The translations under genes were made by a program, and so were the position numbers. DNA of 64,000 nucleotides, from positions 496,001 to 560,000 of the forward strand of contig JAJUBI010000006.1 in the NCBI GenBank assembly GCA_022419385.1. The letters are read 5' to 3'. Shown here one piece after another: positions 1-11,856 of the stretch (its first letter is position 1; every line of letters begins with the position of its first letter). Source of the DNA: Paraconiothyrium sp. Pb-2020 (Eukaryota; Ascomycota; Dothideomycetes; Pleosporales; Didymosphaeriaceae). The notes below the pieces were generated by a model that was not told the DNA's origin, ran no database searches, and was given only the letters and a program-made list of their open reading frames with translations.

Positions 1-1674
1 GAATAGTACTACCTCTCCAAGGACTACTCCAGTTCCAAAGAGTTTCTCTATGAATACGTTCGCGTCACGTGTTGGATCCATGAATCCCAAGCTTGTGTGA
101 ATTCTCACTGTGCTTTGTTCGTCGATGTTTATCAAGGCTTTGGCAATGAAATCGTGTGCGCTTGTTATAGCTCCCATGAGAGCCCACAGCTTGGTCGGAT
201 CCTTCGCCTTTGTGGCCATCCGGAACAAAGGGTACGAATCCAACGGTTGCCCACCACTCTGATGCTTAAGCTGCTTCATGAGACCACGCCAGTCATGTTC
301 ACCTAGTGACAACGCGATAGCGTCCTGCATGCAGTGGGGCAGATTTTCTGTGAACGTCCTTACAAAATCTTGGCATTGTTCAACACTTGCATCGTCATCG
401 AAACTGTGCTTCATGGTGCAGCGGAGGATGTCTTTTTCGAATGACAATTCGAGAGTGCTGGATTCTTGTAGCGTCTTTTGAACCTTGGTGTAAGCCTTCC
501 GATAATCGTACGCATGGTGTTCGTTGTCACATATCGCAAGGCCGCCGATCTTGCTCAAATTGTTGGCTTTGCAGGATGTGGATTGATTGAATCGACGATA
601 CTGACGATATTTGACTATATCTTCGCGGCTCTCGATGTAGGTACGGTCAGGATGCTTGCTCGATGATTGAGTACTAAACACTACAGTCAAAGCGCCAGTC
701 TTCCTGTCCCACGGGGACTCGATGTTTCCTTCTCGACCCTCGACTTCAACGTTAATCATCCATCCGTAGCATTGCATGAGGAGGGCCAACCCGAGGAGCT
801 GGGTCGACCGGACATAGAGAACCTCGTCGTCTGCTCGACTGGCAAGAAGACGCTGCAGAAATGGAGCGTATAGCGCCTCTTCAGCCGCTGTCCTTGGTGG
901 CAAAAGGACCGTGTGCCAGGGCATGTTGGGACATGCCTGTTTCAGCCATTCCAATTTGCGCCTGATGTCTTCTAGTGCATTCGCTTTCTTGTTGCACATG
1001 CTATCTTTTGTGAGGATAGCATTGCCGTATTTCTTGACCCTCGACTCCAAGAGTGACAACGATCCCGCAGACACTTCGTCAATTTCTCCGTGAGCGAAAA
1101 GCAGTATAGCCTCTGCAACAACAGTAGCAATAGCAGGCAGGGGCAATGTTACCGACAAGCACGCAATAATCGTCCCCAATGCTGCATCTTTCTCCTCGTC
1201 TTCCGTTGAGAGCTCGTCCATGGCCAACTTTTGGATCCGACCCCTCATGTCCATGATTTTGCCGTTATGATCTTTGTAGACATCTTGGCCTTCGTACCTC
1301 CTTGGGGCTATGTCCGTGTTGTTGTTCAAAGCGAGTATCAGTTCTTGGAGCGGGTGTGGAAGGGACCACCGAACTGCTGGGCGCAGCCGACCAGCGTGGC
1401 AACATCGCTGCTTCCTACGCTGAGACTCACCATGCCCAATTGCAGGCCGAGCTGCACCATCGTGGGCTTGTAGTCTCAATTGATAGTGGTAGGACTTTGG
1501 AATATCGAGATCTACCTGTCAGTTGACGGGACGATATTTGTGGGTGAAGAGCAGCAACGAAAGGAGCGATAAGGTATTCTTTGTAGACGCCTTCCTCATG
1601 TGGACGGCTGCAAGGCTCTCTGGTAATTTCGCCTTGAATTTTGCCTGAGCATGCGGTTCGGTCAAAAGTTTGGA
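1..1674 (-). CDS. Unrecognised multi-exon fungal protein, partial (3' end beyond left edge, 5' exon unresolved)
   Basis: The minus strand carries three consistent exons: 1674-1516, 1474-1370 and 1307 down to base 1, where the frame is still open. The introns (1475-1515 and 1308-1369) use gtagat and gtggtc donors and keep phase. The open frame upstream of 1674 is closed by a stop, so an earlier exon must exist; a gtaagt donor lies near 1721 but I could not settle the join. The readable part is over 500 residues. It includes an acidic stretch (DELSTEDEEKD) followed by about 30 hydrophobic residues around positions 1020-1110 that could span a membrane, then a mostly helical, charged region. I do not recognise the family. 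If the introns are ignored the 5' part shows stops and frame changes and could be mistaken for a pseudogene. That it is a real gene is fairly secure; its function is unknown. Confidence 0.6.
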
Positions 1675-2377
1675 CTCATTGCCTGCCAAATAAGCGAACA
1701 AGAAGATGATCCTATTAACTTACTTTTCCTTTATCAAACAACGTAAAAACAAAAAGGAAGTAGGAATTCGATTAAGAAAAGAGAAAATTCTTCTCTCTAT
1801 ATTCCCGGAGTGACTGTACACAATTAACGTAGCTCTGATACTAGCAAGCGTTCAGAGAGGCGTCTTTTCGTGAGTCCGAACATTTCACCGAACCGCGTGC
1901 TAAGGTGACCGGTGGGTATACCCCGGCGCTTGTTTGGTCGGCCAACACGTATACGGTACGCAACACTGCATCCTTCGTGCAGACGAGGCTTTAGCATCTC
2001 AGTCTCATGTTTCGATCAGCCTATAGGACAATGGAAGCAAGGAAACAACAGGCAGAGATACTCCAGGTGCAGACCCAACTTTTTACACTCATTGAATCGA
2101 TTGATAGACCTCTGCTAGGAGAGGTTATGAGTACTTATTGTTTGGCGCAGGCTGAGGCTAAGGGAAGACTTCGCTTGGGCTCGAGGCCTTGAACACTCTG
2201 TTATCCGTGTGGATGAATCTGAGTGACGTGAGCATGTCTGACCAGTGAGTCTGCGCGCGATACACGATCTGTCTTGTAAAGTCGAGCAATTTGTATACAC
2301 CTTAAAAGGTTAGATTGCTCGAACCGTCGTCATAGAACCCACATACGCTTCTACATACCAACACCTCTCTAGGAACT
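1675..2377. other. Intergenic stretch, probably holding the 5' end of the left-edge gene
   Basis: Only short unsupported frames are present. Bases 1700-1840 are distinctly A+T-rich compared with the flanks and contain a gtaagt donor on the minus strand (about 1721) that could belong to an upstream exon of the left-edge gene. The remainder shows no coding signal I trust. The 3' end of the TRAPPC11 gene lies just beyond 2377. Confidence 0.4.
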
Positions 2378-5300
2378 TTACTGCCCCTCACTCGCCCCAG
2401 GATCTTCTCCGCTATTGTCCGATATCCAAATCCCCACTCCCTTCTTGTCGCTCCTCATCCCATCCGTAGCCAGCACTTTCAATGTCTTATTGAAGTACCT
2501 GTCCGTCACCCTCAAGCACGGTGTAATCCACCACCCCTTCTTCCCATTCATCTCCTCCCACCCCTCCGTGCCCTCTGCCTTCAGCACCGGCACAAGTACA
2601 TACCCCACCTCCTGCCTACTCATCGGCAGTATCTGCAGCGTCTTCAACTTCGGCCCAGAAAACCCAAACTCCTCGCTCGCCTCCATCGCGACCTCGAAAG
2701 TCAAGAAGTGCATGGTAGGGTTCTCGAGGGTGTATTTGAGATGTACGATACCCGGTGTCGACGGGGATGAACGGACGGAGGCTAAGACGCGCGGCTCGCC
2801 GCCAGGGATTTGTATCCTTGGGATGGGAATCGTCGTCATCACCGTCTGCATATCCTCTGAATCCTTCCTTCGCCAGAGGACGTTCAGACTCGTGTCTATG
2901 GCGGTGGGACGGCGCTCCTCGAGGTTTGTCTTGCGCACGTCGATGTTGAAGCTATGGGAGTGCAGGGCCTGTGGCTCCATTACTGAGTCTTCTTCTCCAA
3001 TGATGTCGAACTCGCGGGTAATGGTGCATGTGGCGCCGCCGTGGACGGTGTGCGTTTCTACGGCGAGATCTTTGAGTTCGAGGGTTTCGGTGGCGTAAGA
3101 GGCGATTTTGGCGGTGAGATGCCACTTTTGTGCTATGCCGAAGGCGTCGCCGGAGGAGGGAGAGAGAGAAAAGTAGCTCGGCCATGGATCGGGGTGGACA
3201 CGCGGAGTGAGCTCGTAGCTCGTCTCGAAGGGCGACGTGAAGACGAGGTCTGCGATCATGATCTTGGAGATGGGGATATCGCGGTCGCTGAGCAGATGGT
3301 AGAGGACCTTGACTTCAAGTGCGTAATCGGCAGGATCGGATGGCGCTGTGAAGCGGATCTTTTCGATAGTCTTTTCGCCCTTTGCAAGACGACCGACGAC
3401 GTGCCCGGGAAGGTCCATGTCGTCGTTGTCAACGGGTGGCGGAACTTCTTTCAAGGGGGATGCGGCGTCGCGGATCCAGGAGTAGCCCAGGGAGTCTCTG
3501 GAGCGGCCGAGTAGTCTGACTTCCAGCACAGCTTCGGTGTCTTCGTCTTCTTTGTTGAAGATCTCCATGGCGAGGGTGACGGGCTCGTCGGTGTAGTAGT
3601 GGTCTCGCACATCTGGAAGACGGATCTCCATCTTCGGGGGTTTAGGCAGAACTTTCACGGTGGACCCGGAGCCTGTCTGCAGCTTCCGTGGTTTGATAGT
3701 AGTTCCTGAAGGTATCCACCATTTCGGTGCATGGATGAAGGGCAGCTCGTTCGTTGACACGACGAGGTCGAAGCGCTTGGTTTCGATGTCGAACTTGGAG
3801 CTGGTCACCTCTACTTCGCCTGAGTCTCGGAACGTGATAGGGAAGTTGAACACTTTCGTCTGACCCGCGTGAAACGTCAAGTCAGTCTTGCCGCTCCACC
3901 GTGGCTTTTCAGTGGGAGACATCTGCTCTTCGAGTTGGCAGCCGATGAGTTGAGAATCATTATTCGAAGCCGTATCATCTGCTATGTGCGACAGGTGAAT
4001 CTCGCTCAAGCATCCCTTGAATTGGAAGGCGACATTAGACAGAGTTATTGGGGCGGACCCTCGTCTAGCAAAAGAGGTAATGGCGATTTGAGCGGTCAGA
4101 GGCTCACCTACGTTTCCTTCGTTCTTCTCGAAAATGAAGGTCGTAGACACTAGATTATCAGCACAGCCTCTAATGCGATGCAAAACACTTACAACAGGTG
4201 ATGAACCTTTCGGTGTCCAGAGAGACAACGCCGGCGCCAGTGGAAGCAGCTTGCGGAAACTGCTCAAGACAGTTCATCAAGTCATGCTTGTACTTCGTTT
4301 TTCCAGTCAAGACTATCACGTTGTCAGAAACTTCCCGTAGAGGTTGAAGATGGAGTACGTGCCTGACGAATTGAGTTCCCACTCCGTAGCTACATAGGTC
4401 CCGGCATTTCCGACACGTAGCGCAGCCTCGTGCATACCCCATACGACCTCCGAGGCGAGACTCCAAAATCCTTCTTTTCGCCAAGTCATGTTCTCCCACA
4501 GCGGCCGCAGAAATTCGAAGGCCTCGTTGAATTTCTTCACGTGAAGCAATGTCCTAGCCGCTTCAAGTTGCAACTGGTGCACTTTTCGATATTGATGACG
4601 TGCTTCGAACTCCTGTATTGCAGCATTAAGCTTGCCAACAATAGCCTTCCAATGCTCGAAGCCTCCAGGCGTTCCCGGTAGAGGAAACTCTAGATGTGGC
4701 TCAGGCACAAGGTAGTGATCATATACTTGATTTCTGTTTGAGACCTTCGTCGCGGGCGACAAGCCAGGAGGAGTTCGGTCTTCTTCGGGCATCTCTCTCG
4801 CTAGTAGATATCTCCTTTTCGCGTGATCGGCAGCTGACTTGTACCAGTAGCCTGCATGGTGGAGAAGTTCCCAAGGCGGTAGACGGTCACCAGCCTGAAA
4901 CTGTTTCTCGGCCGGCGCGTAGATCGGGTTCATATTTACGCTGGGCAAGAGTTCCGACTCAGGTAGAGGATCAGTGATCCTGAAAACCTTCAAGTCCGCT
5001 TGTTGTATCAGCTCTGCCATCGTCTGCGCCCATGTACACTCCCAAGCCTCCCATCCATAGTTTGATGTGCCTTTCCCGCGCCTATCGAGCACGTCCTTCA
5101 GCTTGGTTTTGTACTTGTGCCAAGTTTGCGCCGCCGAAGTAAGATAGTTATTAGATAATTGACAGCGGATGTGCCGAAGTGCTATAGTATCGGCAATCAA
5201 TCGAATCTCGTCCCACCTAGGCGACCAGCTTGCGGTAGTCTCAAAGATACCCTCTTGGCCGAACAAAATATCAAGAGCGATGTTGTAGTGTCGTTGAGCC

Positions 5301-6491
5301 GCATCCATCTCTTGCCGAAACTCGGCAAAGACACCCAGCTTGAACTCATAGCGAAGACCCCAGCCAGGATACCCTAAAACTTGCGATGTGCCCCGAGTAG
5401 GAGGCGCTGTTGGAGGTGGAATGGTGGATCGAGTCTTCTTCCGTCTTGCACGTTTTGTGAGATCGCGGTAGTACTCAACGCTGACAGGCTTCAAAGTCGT
5501 CAACACATTAGCAACAAAGGAGCGAAGCTCGACGGGAGACGAAGGCGGAAGAAAGAACAACTGCGTTTTGGGATCCAATCCAGTATTCCGCCGTATGTTG
5601 TTCAGGCGTTCGTCAATATCAGGCGCCTCAAGGACAGACTTGTCACCCAACAACACTGCTGCGAACCTAGTCTTGTATCCCGATCTCTGGATCTGCTCTT
5701 TAACCTTGACGATTTCAGACTTCAGGTGGTTGTCATGTAGGCTGTTGGTGATGGGATCGGTGGTGAAATCGAAGAATGATACAAAGACGGAGGGAATGTA
5801 GTCCTGATGTTTGGCGACCCAGACGGGAGTCATGACACCATCAGGGAATACGGGTGCCCTCGGCGATAGCGGAGAGACGGGCGAATGCAAGGTCCACGAC
5901 GTCGCAGCGGCTATTGTAGGACTGGCAGGAGGAGTAGTTTCTGACGTCGTAGGAGCATCAGCCTTTTTTGGAGGTAATTGGAAGTTCTGCCTTGCATAAG
6001 TATCTATTCGTCTCATACTGTTGGAAGTCAGGCAATAGCTCCGCTAAGCCGCAAAGAGTGCAGTGAAGGTCCACAAATCAATTTCTCGACGGCGCGAGTC
6101 ATCTGATCCATAAGATGTTCATGACTTCCGCAACCCTTCACAGAGCAATAGCGGAGCGCTGTGCCTTGACTGCTAACAATTATCTACGGGTGGGCGCCTG
6201 ACCTACCCTCCCTACTGCCCGCATTCTAAACTCGGCCAGGGTTTTTTTCCTGTCGAGCCCATGCGCCTCCCATGGTGTATTCGTGCTATCATGGCTCAGG
6301 AACTCTTGTAAGAGCTGTTGCGCGCGGTCGCTAGCAACTTGGGGTATCTCTGCGTTGACGGTGCTTATAGCATGGCCCGGTAGAAGTGCTTGAAAAGGCT
6401 GTCGTGGTTCAAGCTCAGGAGCGGTTCCCAGCCCAGAGAGCACGATGAATGGGAGGTTGTGTAAGACGTATTCGGGTGGATATGCATCCAT
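2378..6491 (-). CDS. TRAPPC11: TRAPP complex subunit 11 (Foie-gras/gryzun family)
   Basis: This is a subunit of the TRAPP tethering complex, which activates Rab GTPases and acts in ER-Golgi and Golgi traffic. Exon 1 starts at 6491 with the family-typical MDAYPPEYVLHNLPF opening and ends near 6203-6207. Exon 2 (from 6003 or 6043 to 4363) carries the Foie-gras helical domain, with signatures such as FKLGVFAEFRQEMDAAQRHY and GWEAWECTWAQ. Exon 3 is 4312-4193. Exon 4 (4149-2378) holds the C-terminal beta-rich gryzun region beginning FIFEKNEGNVGEP. Two choices for the first intron both keep frame and give 1273 or 1285 aa; the 6003 acceptor better matches how I recall the family. The intron at 4313-4362 is best read as GC-AG. 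Length fits fungal homologues of about 1200 aa. The gene is head-to-head with RXT2. Identification is firm; the exact first intron is not. Confidence 0.92.
4313..4362 (-). other. Candidate GC-AG intron in TRAPPC11
   Basis: The frame before 4363 and the frame after 4312 can be joined only by a phase-1 splice. The acceptor is clear: a ctgac branch site 8 bases before the terminal AG at 4313. The only donor of the right phase is GCACGT at 4362. The nearby GT at 4358 would put the downstream frame straight into a stop. Joined this way the protein reads ELNSS-VLTGK and continues into HDLMNCLEQF, where the family normally has a YDLM-CLE motif. Confidence 0.6.
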
Positions 6492-6964
6492 GGCGGCGGC
6501 GGTGTGACTACCTCTCCATGGAGGGGCGATCGACGTGGGCGTATATCTACCCTGGGAGTATATTCCAAGCGCTTCGCAGCTCGACGCGGAGTATACGGTC
6601 GGCGGTGCTCAAGGTTTGAGTTGGGTAGGGCTGTACATGCACATGGCAAGCTACGCAGCCATTGGCGACGATTGCTGGGGCTGATGATGTCGCCCGCACT
6701 AGCTACGGCGCGTTTCCGCGTTGGCTTGTGCGTGTGCGGTCAACCCGAACCTACCCTGCTTCTTTCTCCCCTCTCCACGCTTAACCTAGCAACAGACCTC
6801 CTACGAAGCATCCCGCCTACCAACCGCTCTGCTCGTCTTCTCTACGCGTAGCTTTGGTCCCAGCGATTCCTCCGCGACATTGTTTATCTCCTCCCCACTT
6901 CCTCAGTGGCACGCAGCTCCGCGAACTTTCTCAGAAGCTGGGCTCACGCTGAGCCGCAGTCGCC
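6492..6964. promoter_or_regulatory. Shared divergent promoter region, TRAPPC11/RXT2
   Basis: 473 bp lie between the start codons of TRAPPC11 (-) and RXT2 (+). Both transcripts must start in this interval. No clear TATA box is visible. The RXT2-proximal half (about 6755-6890) is rich in C/T runs, as often seen upstream of fungal housekeeping genes. Confidence 0.55.
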
Positions 6965-8488
6965 ATGGCCGGGTCACAACAGCAGCAGATCATTGACACC
7001 ATTTTCTCTATGAAAAGGAGAATACTGCGCCCAGACGATTGTACGCGCGCCTCCCGGTTCACTTCCTCTTGGTCGCCGTCTCTGACTTACCGCCCCAGCC
7101 TCCGATGACGAAGACACAGCGCCGAACTACAGCACTCAGAAACAGAGTCTGAAGCGCAAAATCCATTATTCCCACCACGGCGATACAGATTTGGTGGCCG
7201 GCAACCGCCCGTACAAGAAGGTGCACACTCCACAGCTTTGCGCCAGGGTCCACACTAACACTCCGCAAACAGAGAGTCGAGCATGCAGGTTATCGCAGAT
7301 ACATTCTGCAGCGCAACCCCCCGCGGTACGATCCTGATGGCGACATGGTTGATGTTGGCGACGAGGACGACGAGGACGATCTGTCTCCGGTTGAGGAAAA
7401 TCCATACGCCGATATGCGATTAGAAGGTGCGTGAGCTGCGCATCTGCTTGCTAGAAGCTTGCAACTGACAGACATGCGCAGAACTACTCGCACCGTTAAC
7501 GTCCGCTGCCGATCTACCTACCCACCCATCCTACAGCGTCGCCTACACGTCAAATCACCTAACGAAGCTCGCGAACGAAGCAGCGGCGATATCGCGGAAA
7601 GAAAATCTCGCTTTACGACATGCGAAGATCTTGCAATTGAAATTCCAAGGCGACCCCAGCTTTGCGCCCATTGCCCTGGCACCATTAGCTCATGAGTCTT
7701 TCCTTGACTTTGGGCGCGAGCTTACAAACGGTCGCGCGGCAAATGGGTCTAGTACGCAGAGTAGGAAAGGTGCTGAAGTTGCTGAGGAGAACACAACCCA
7801 AGAGGCTCCAGCTGCAGACGAGGATATCGAAATGAAAGATGCGGGGCTAAGCAATGGAATTCTGAAATTACAAGAACCAAACGGAACCGCTACACCAGAA
7901 GCTCAGAATGGGGCGGAACCCGCCACGAACGGGGAGCCACATAATGTGGATGGCGAAATAATACAAACGAACGGGGACCGTGCACATTCTCAAGACGCAG
8001 ACGATGCGTCAGATACTGCGTCGCACAATACAGCACACCGCATGACTACGCGCAGACAAGCACGCGCTGCGGAGTCCCCTTCCCCGCCAGCATCACCTAC
8101 CAGCACCGTGCACGAAGTGCACCCCATGTTTATATACCCCACCGACGCGCTCCCCGACCGCGATCTCGGCCTGCCCCCCGACGAAGCGGAAGACACCCGT
8201 CTATTACTTATGGCGTACGTACAAAAGCAAGAAGAGGTCGCGCGGCTAGCAGCAGAGCTGTTTTCGGGCATATCGGAGGGCGAGCGCATGAGGCAGGAGG
8301 TCCTCAAGATGGCAAAGGCAGAAGCTCACCTCGGTGAGATGAGTGACGGCGAGGACTGGTATGATCGGGAAGAGTGGAATCTGACCGAGGATTTGGGCAA
8401 GGGGAAGGATGAAGAGGAAGATGATGCGGTGCAGACAGGGAAGAAGAGCACGAGGCAGAGGAGGAAACCGGATAAGGAGGATCGGTAG
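6965..8488 (+). CDS. RXT2: RXT2-like subunit of the Rpd3L histone deacetylase complex
   Basis: Four exons: 6965-7040, 7099-7220, 7273-7426 and 7482-8488, together 1359 nt or 452 aa. RXT2 is a nuclear subunit of the large Rpd3 deacetylase complex, which represses transcription. The N-terminal Rxt2 domain is spread over exons 1-4: the opening IIDTIFSMKRRI; the basic/tyrosine segment RVEHAGYRRYILQRNPP; an acidic patch (DEDDEDD); then NPYADMRLEELLAPLTSAADLPTHP, characteristic of fungal homologues. After the conserved part come a long disordered Glu/Ala/Asn region and a Lys/Arg-rich tail (KSTRQRRKPDKEDR). Introns are 46-58 nt with good consensus. It is head-to-head with TRAPPC11 and ends 188 bp before the convergent TBCE gene. 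Confidence 0.88.
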
Positions 8489-8676
8489 GGTCGTTCCTCC
8501 AAGACGAGACGATGAGACGGAGGTCCAGTGTTTGGTTTAAAACGTTTGCGTCGCGGAGCAATATACCCATCTTTCAGATCTTGTAGATTCTTATATGAAT
8601 TACTCTTCTCTTTGCAAGTACGAGGCGGACCTGGCGAGACGCCTCTATCCACCTCGATACTGTCCTCTTCGTCTAC

Positions 8677-10741
8677 TCATCGCAGCTCCACCCTAATCGT
8701 AGCTTCCTTCCCTTCAATCCAAGTCCCCACGCTCCTCGTCCCAGGCACAATCTCTACCTCCCGCATAACCTTACCAACCTCGCCTTCTTCCTCCTCGCTA
8801 TCAGAATCGGTGTCATCCGCCTCAACTCCCTTCGAAGCAGGCATCCAATCTCCCGTCTCCCACACCAACCTCAACGCCCTAGGCTTAATCTTAAAATCCC
8901 GACTCACCATCCCAATAAGCGTATACGCCGTACACCTTCCCGGGATCTCCATTTCCACCTGTGAAGTCTCCGGGCCATCTTTCATGTACAGATTGAGGCG
9001 AACGAGTCTCGCAGCCAGCGAGTTAGGATTCACGCCCCCCTGCTCTCGCGCGATGACAGGCTCGCCGTACTCCTCGCACAGCTCCTTGTATCTTGGGTGG
9101 CTTTCCAGTATAGCGGGGGCGTCTTTCTCCGGGGCGTAGGCGAGTTCCTTCGCTATCAAGGACAGATAGTAGCTCTCGGCATTCAAACGCTCTTTGTCCG
9201 TGATGTGGGAGTAGTTTAGCGTGCGGAGGCAGGAGAGGCGGGCGATGGTTAGCATGTAGCCGTCTTCGGGGGTCATTGTGCGTCCGTCGGGTGTTTGTAG
9301 GTGGGCGTATACTACATTTGTAGGAATAGTCAGTGGCTTGGTCTAGGGAAGGGGAAGGGGAGAGACGGGAGTCTACGCTGGCTGCACATATATGAAGCTT
9401 TCAGATGTCCGCAGTAGTAGACTTCACTCAACGCCCTGGTTTACGTACACGGGTTGTGAGATATGCGGAGGGAGGCCAGGCCTGGAAAAATGCGTGGGAG
9501 GGCGTCGATGAAGGACCAGGTGGAGATGTCGTTGTGAGTTAAATCGACTTCCGTCACCGATGGCGAGAACACTGGGAAGGAGGGTGACGAGTCGGCTGTG
9601 ATGACGGAGATTTTGTTGGATTTGAGAATGAGGCGGCTGAGAGAGGGGAGGCTGGCTAGAGAGGAGATTGCGGAGAGGGAGCTGAGACTGTTGTCTTCGA
9701 GAGTGAGGGATTTGATTGCCGGGTTCAAGCTATGCGACGTCAAAAATGCATAGTAATTTGAGGAAGCGGAGAATGTTGTTAGGGCAGGGAAAAGGTGCGT
9801 CAAGGAGGCGATAGATTCCCAGGGGAGGAGCGTGTCTTCGAGTTTAAGGTCGTTGATATTGGCGAAGGCTGCCAGACAACGAGAGCATTCGTTGGGGGTG
9901 ATTGAAGTGTCTCTAAAGCGGTTGCCGCTGGGAGGAGTAAGTTCTATGGCCAAATAAGGGGAAAGCGAGCATGGCATACTCCACTCGTAGACTTTTTAGC
10001 TTCTCCAGCTGCTCACATATAGAGGCAACTTCTCTCCACTCCTCGAACAAGTTCCTGCTTAGGTCAAGCTCAACAGCTTTCGGACACGCCTCTCGCACGT
10101 CTGTGAGACCCTTCTCCCACTCTTCCATTCCCTCCCTCAACCTCGCAACACTCCGATCCATACGGAGGCCGTCTAGAATTACAATCTTCAGCTCGGTGAG
10201 CTGTGCTAGCTGTTTTCTGATCTTGTCGAAACCAACTTCTTCCACCTCTTTTCCGCTGATGCGGATGGGCTGGTTAATACGGGCCAGTGGGTCTTTCTTG
10301 AGCGCATTGTCACCGGGTTTGGTGGCAAAGACAATATGAATGCTAGGGTCTTGAACAGGGTCTGAGGCGTACTTTGCCTTGAGAGCTTCTGTAAAGGACC
10401 GGGACGGGTCCGGTTTGCGGGCTGGGCGGATGAAGGAGGCTGATGTTGCTGTGCTTTGGTTGAGGGCTGCCGTCTCGTTAGTGTTTGTTGCATTGCTGAA
10501 TTATGAAGCCTCAATAATTCAGATGTGTCCATTTCTCAGAGGTTCCGATATTCCATTCGGTGGTCGTACTTTCGAAATACTTGGTGCCGCCGTGTTCACC
10601 AGAATGCTTTCCGCGGATTGGATCATCCCACTCCACACCCAGCCATTTCCCTTTCGTGCCTTTTACTTCTCCTATGTATCGAACTGTGCATAGCTGATTG
10701 TCATAGGACAGACGCTTCCCAACATAGAATCCAGCAGCCAT
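8677..10741 (-). CDS. PAC2: Tubulin-folding cofactor E (CAP-Gly, leucine-rich repeats, ubiquitin-like)
   Basis: Four exons: 10741-10570, 10466-9980, 9927-9449 and 9311-8677, 1773 nt or 590 aa. TBCE/Pac2 binds alpha-tubulin and works with the other tubulin cofactors to make or take apart the tubulin heterodimer in the cytosol. Residues 1-60 form a CAP-Gly domain (KWLGVEWDDP, then GGTKYF). The middle holds leucine-rich repeats (for example LKSLRV, LASLPSLSRLILKSNKIS and VTEVDLTHNDIS). The last exon opens with TPDGRTMTPEDGYML and ends in a ubiquitin-like fold region after an acidic linker (DTDSDSEEEEGE). The start at 10741 (MAAGFYVGKRL) is preferred over a longer upstream reading because the CAP-Gly domain begins at once. 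All three introns splice in phase. It is divergent from PRP11. Confidence 0.92.
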
Positions 10742-11102
10742 TGCACACAAACTATTTTTGCGAAGCTGAGGGGCAGTAATGCCGTGGCGGGCCGTTGCGC
10801 GCTCGATGTATGAATAAGGAGTTTTCAAAGATTACAAAACCATATTTGATATTTATCCTCGAGAAGCATGCAAGATGTCGGGGATGCGACTTCCATGTTG
10901 TTCTGCCTACAACACGTGATATGATCTTGGCGGCGGCGCGCTAACGTTCACTTTCGTGGCGCGCGGTGGCTACGGTCCAACATTATCAACTTCAACGTAC
11001 GGACAGCCGCACCTTCGCAACTACCTCAAACAGACTACTATCTCGGTGTGAACACCATAGCTTTGATCACGCTCGATTAACAGACTTCATTGACTGGCAA
11101 AC
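10742..11102. promoter_or_regulatory. Shared divergent promoter region, TBCE/PRP11
   Basis: 361 bp separate the start codons of the two genes. The interval includes CACGTG-like and GCGC-rich sequence around 10910-10970. Where each transcript starts cannot be read from sequence alone. Confidence 0.5.
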
Positions 11103-11856
11103 ATGGACTACCAGGTAAGCACCTCTAGACTTCTTCGCGACAGACTGCTAACGCGCGCAGAACCGTGCAGGTTCAAAGTTCGGTGGTGGAGGTGTCGCCT
11201 CATCATCCGCTACTAATGCCGATCGTCGCGAACGTCTGCGAAAGCTTGCGCTCGAGACTATCGATCTCGACAAGGACCCGTACTTCTTCAAGAACCACGT
11301 CGGAAGCTTCGAATGTCGTCTCTGCTTGACGGTGCACCAGAACGATGGCTCATACTTGGCGCATACACAGGGGAGGAAGCATCAGACCAATCTGGCTCGC
11401 CGTGCTGCTAAGGAACAGAGGGAAGGCAAGAAGGACGATGCGATGCAGACAGGCTTGCTCGCGGGTGTCCAGGTCAAGAAGAACGTCATCAAGATTGGTC
11501 GACCGGGCTACAGGATAACAAAGGTCCGCGATCCGGTCACCCGCCAGAACGGGCTCCTGTTCCAGTTTCAATTCCCAGACATTACCCCGGGCATCATCCC
11601 CCGCGTGCGCTTCATGAGCGCATTCGAGCAAAAGATAGAGGAGCCGGATCCGAAATACCAGTATTTCATCGTCGCTGGTGAGCCCTACGAGACGGTCGCG
11701 GTGAAGCTGCAAGCTCGAGAGGTGGATCGGCGAGAAGGCAAGTTCTGGCATTGGTTTGATGAGGATAACAAAGAGTTCTGGTGCCAGCTTCTCTTCAAGA
11801 CGGAACGAGATGAGCGCTTCAGTGCTGTCCCCGGTCTTGCTCCTGGACGCAAATGA
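11103..11856 (+). CDS. PRP11: Splicing factor 3A subunit 2 (U2 snRNP)
   Basis: Exon 1 is only 12 nt (11103-11114, MDYQ). After a 46-nt intron with a gtaagc donor, exon 2 runs 11161-11856; total 708 nt, 235 aa. SF3A2/Prp11 is part of the SF3a complex that joins the U2 snRNP to the branch-site region in the nucleus. The N-terminus has the invariant NRAGSKFGGGG segment. Residues around 60-85 form the matrin-type C2H2 zinc finger (FECRLC ... HTQGRKHQ). The rest follows the conserved fold with PGYRITKVRDP and DNKEFWCQLLFK. Length matches the compact fungal form, which lacks the proline-rich tail of the animal protein. Confidence 0.96.

Noticed and set aside
2415..3098. 227-codon plus-strand frame
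   Set aside because: It lies wholly antisense to the conserved C-terminal exon of TRAPPC11; a shadow of that coding sequence.
9441..9977. Separate leucine-rich repeat gene
   Set aside because: It joins in phase to the CAP-Gly exons and the ubiquitin-like exon as one tubulin cofactor E gene.
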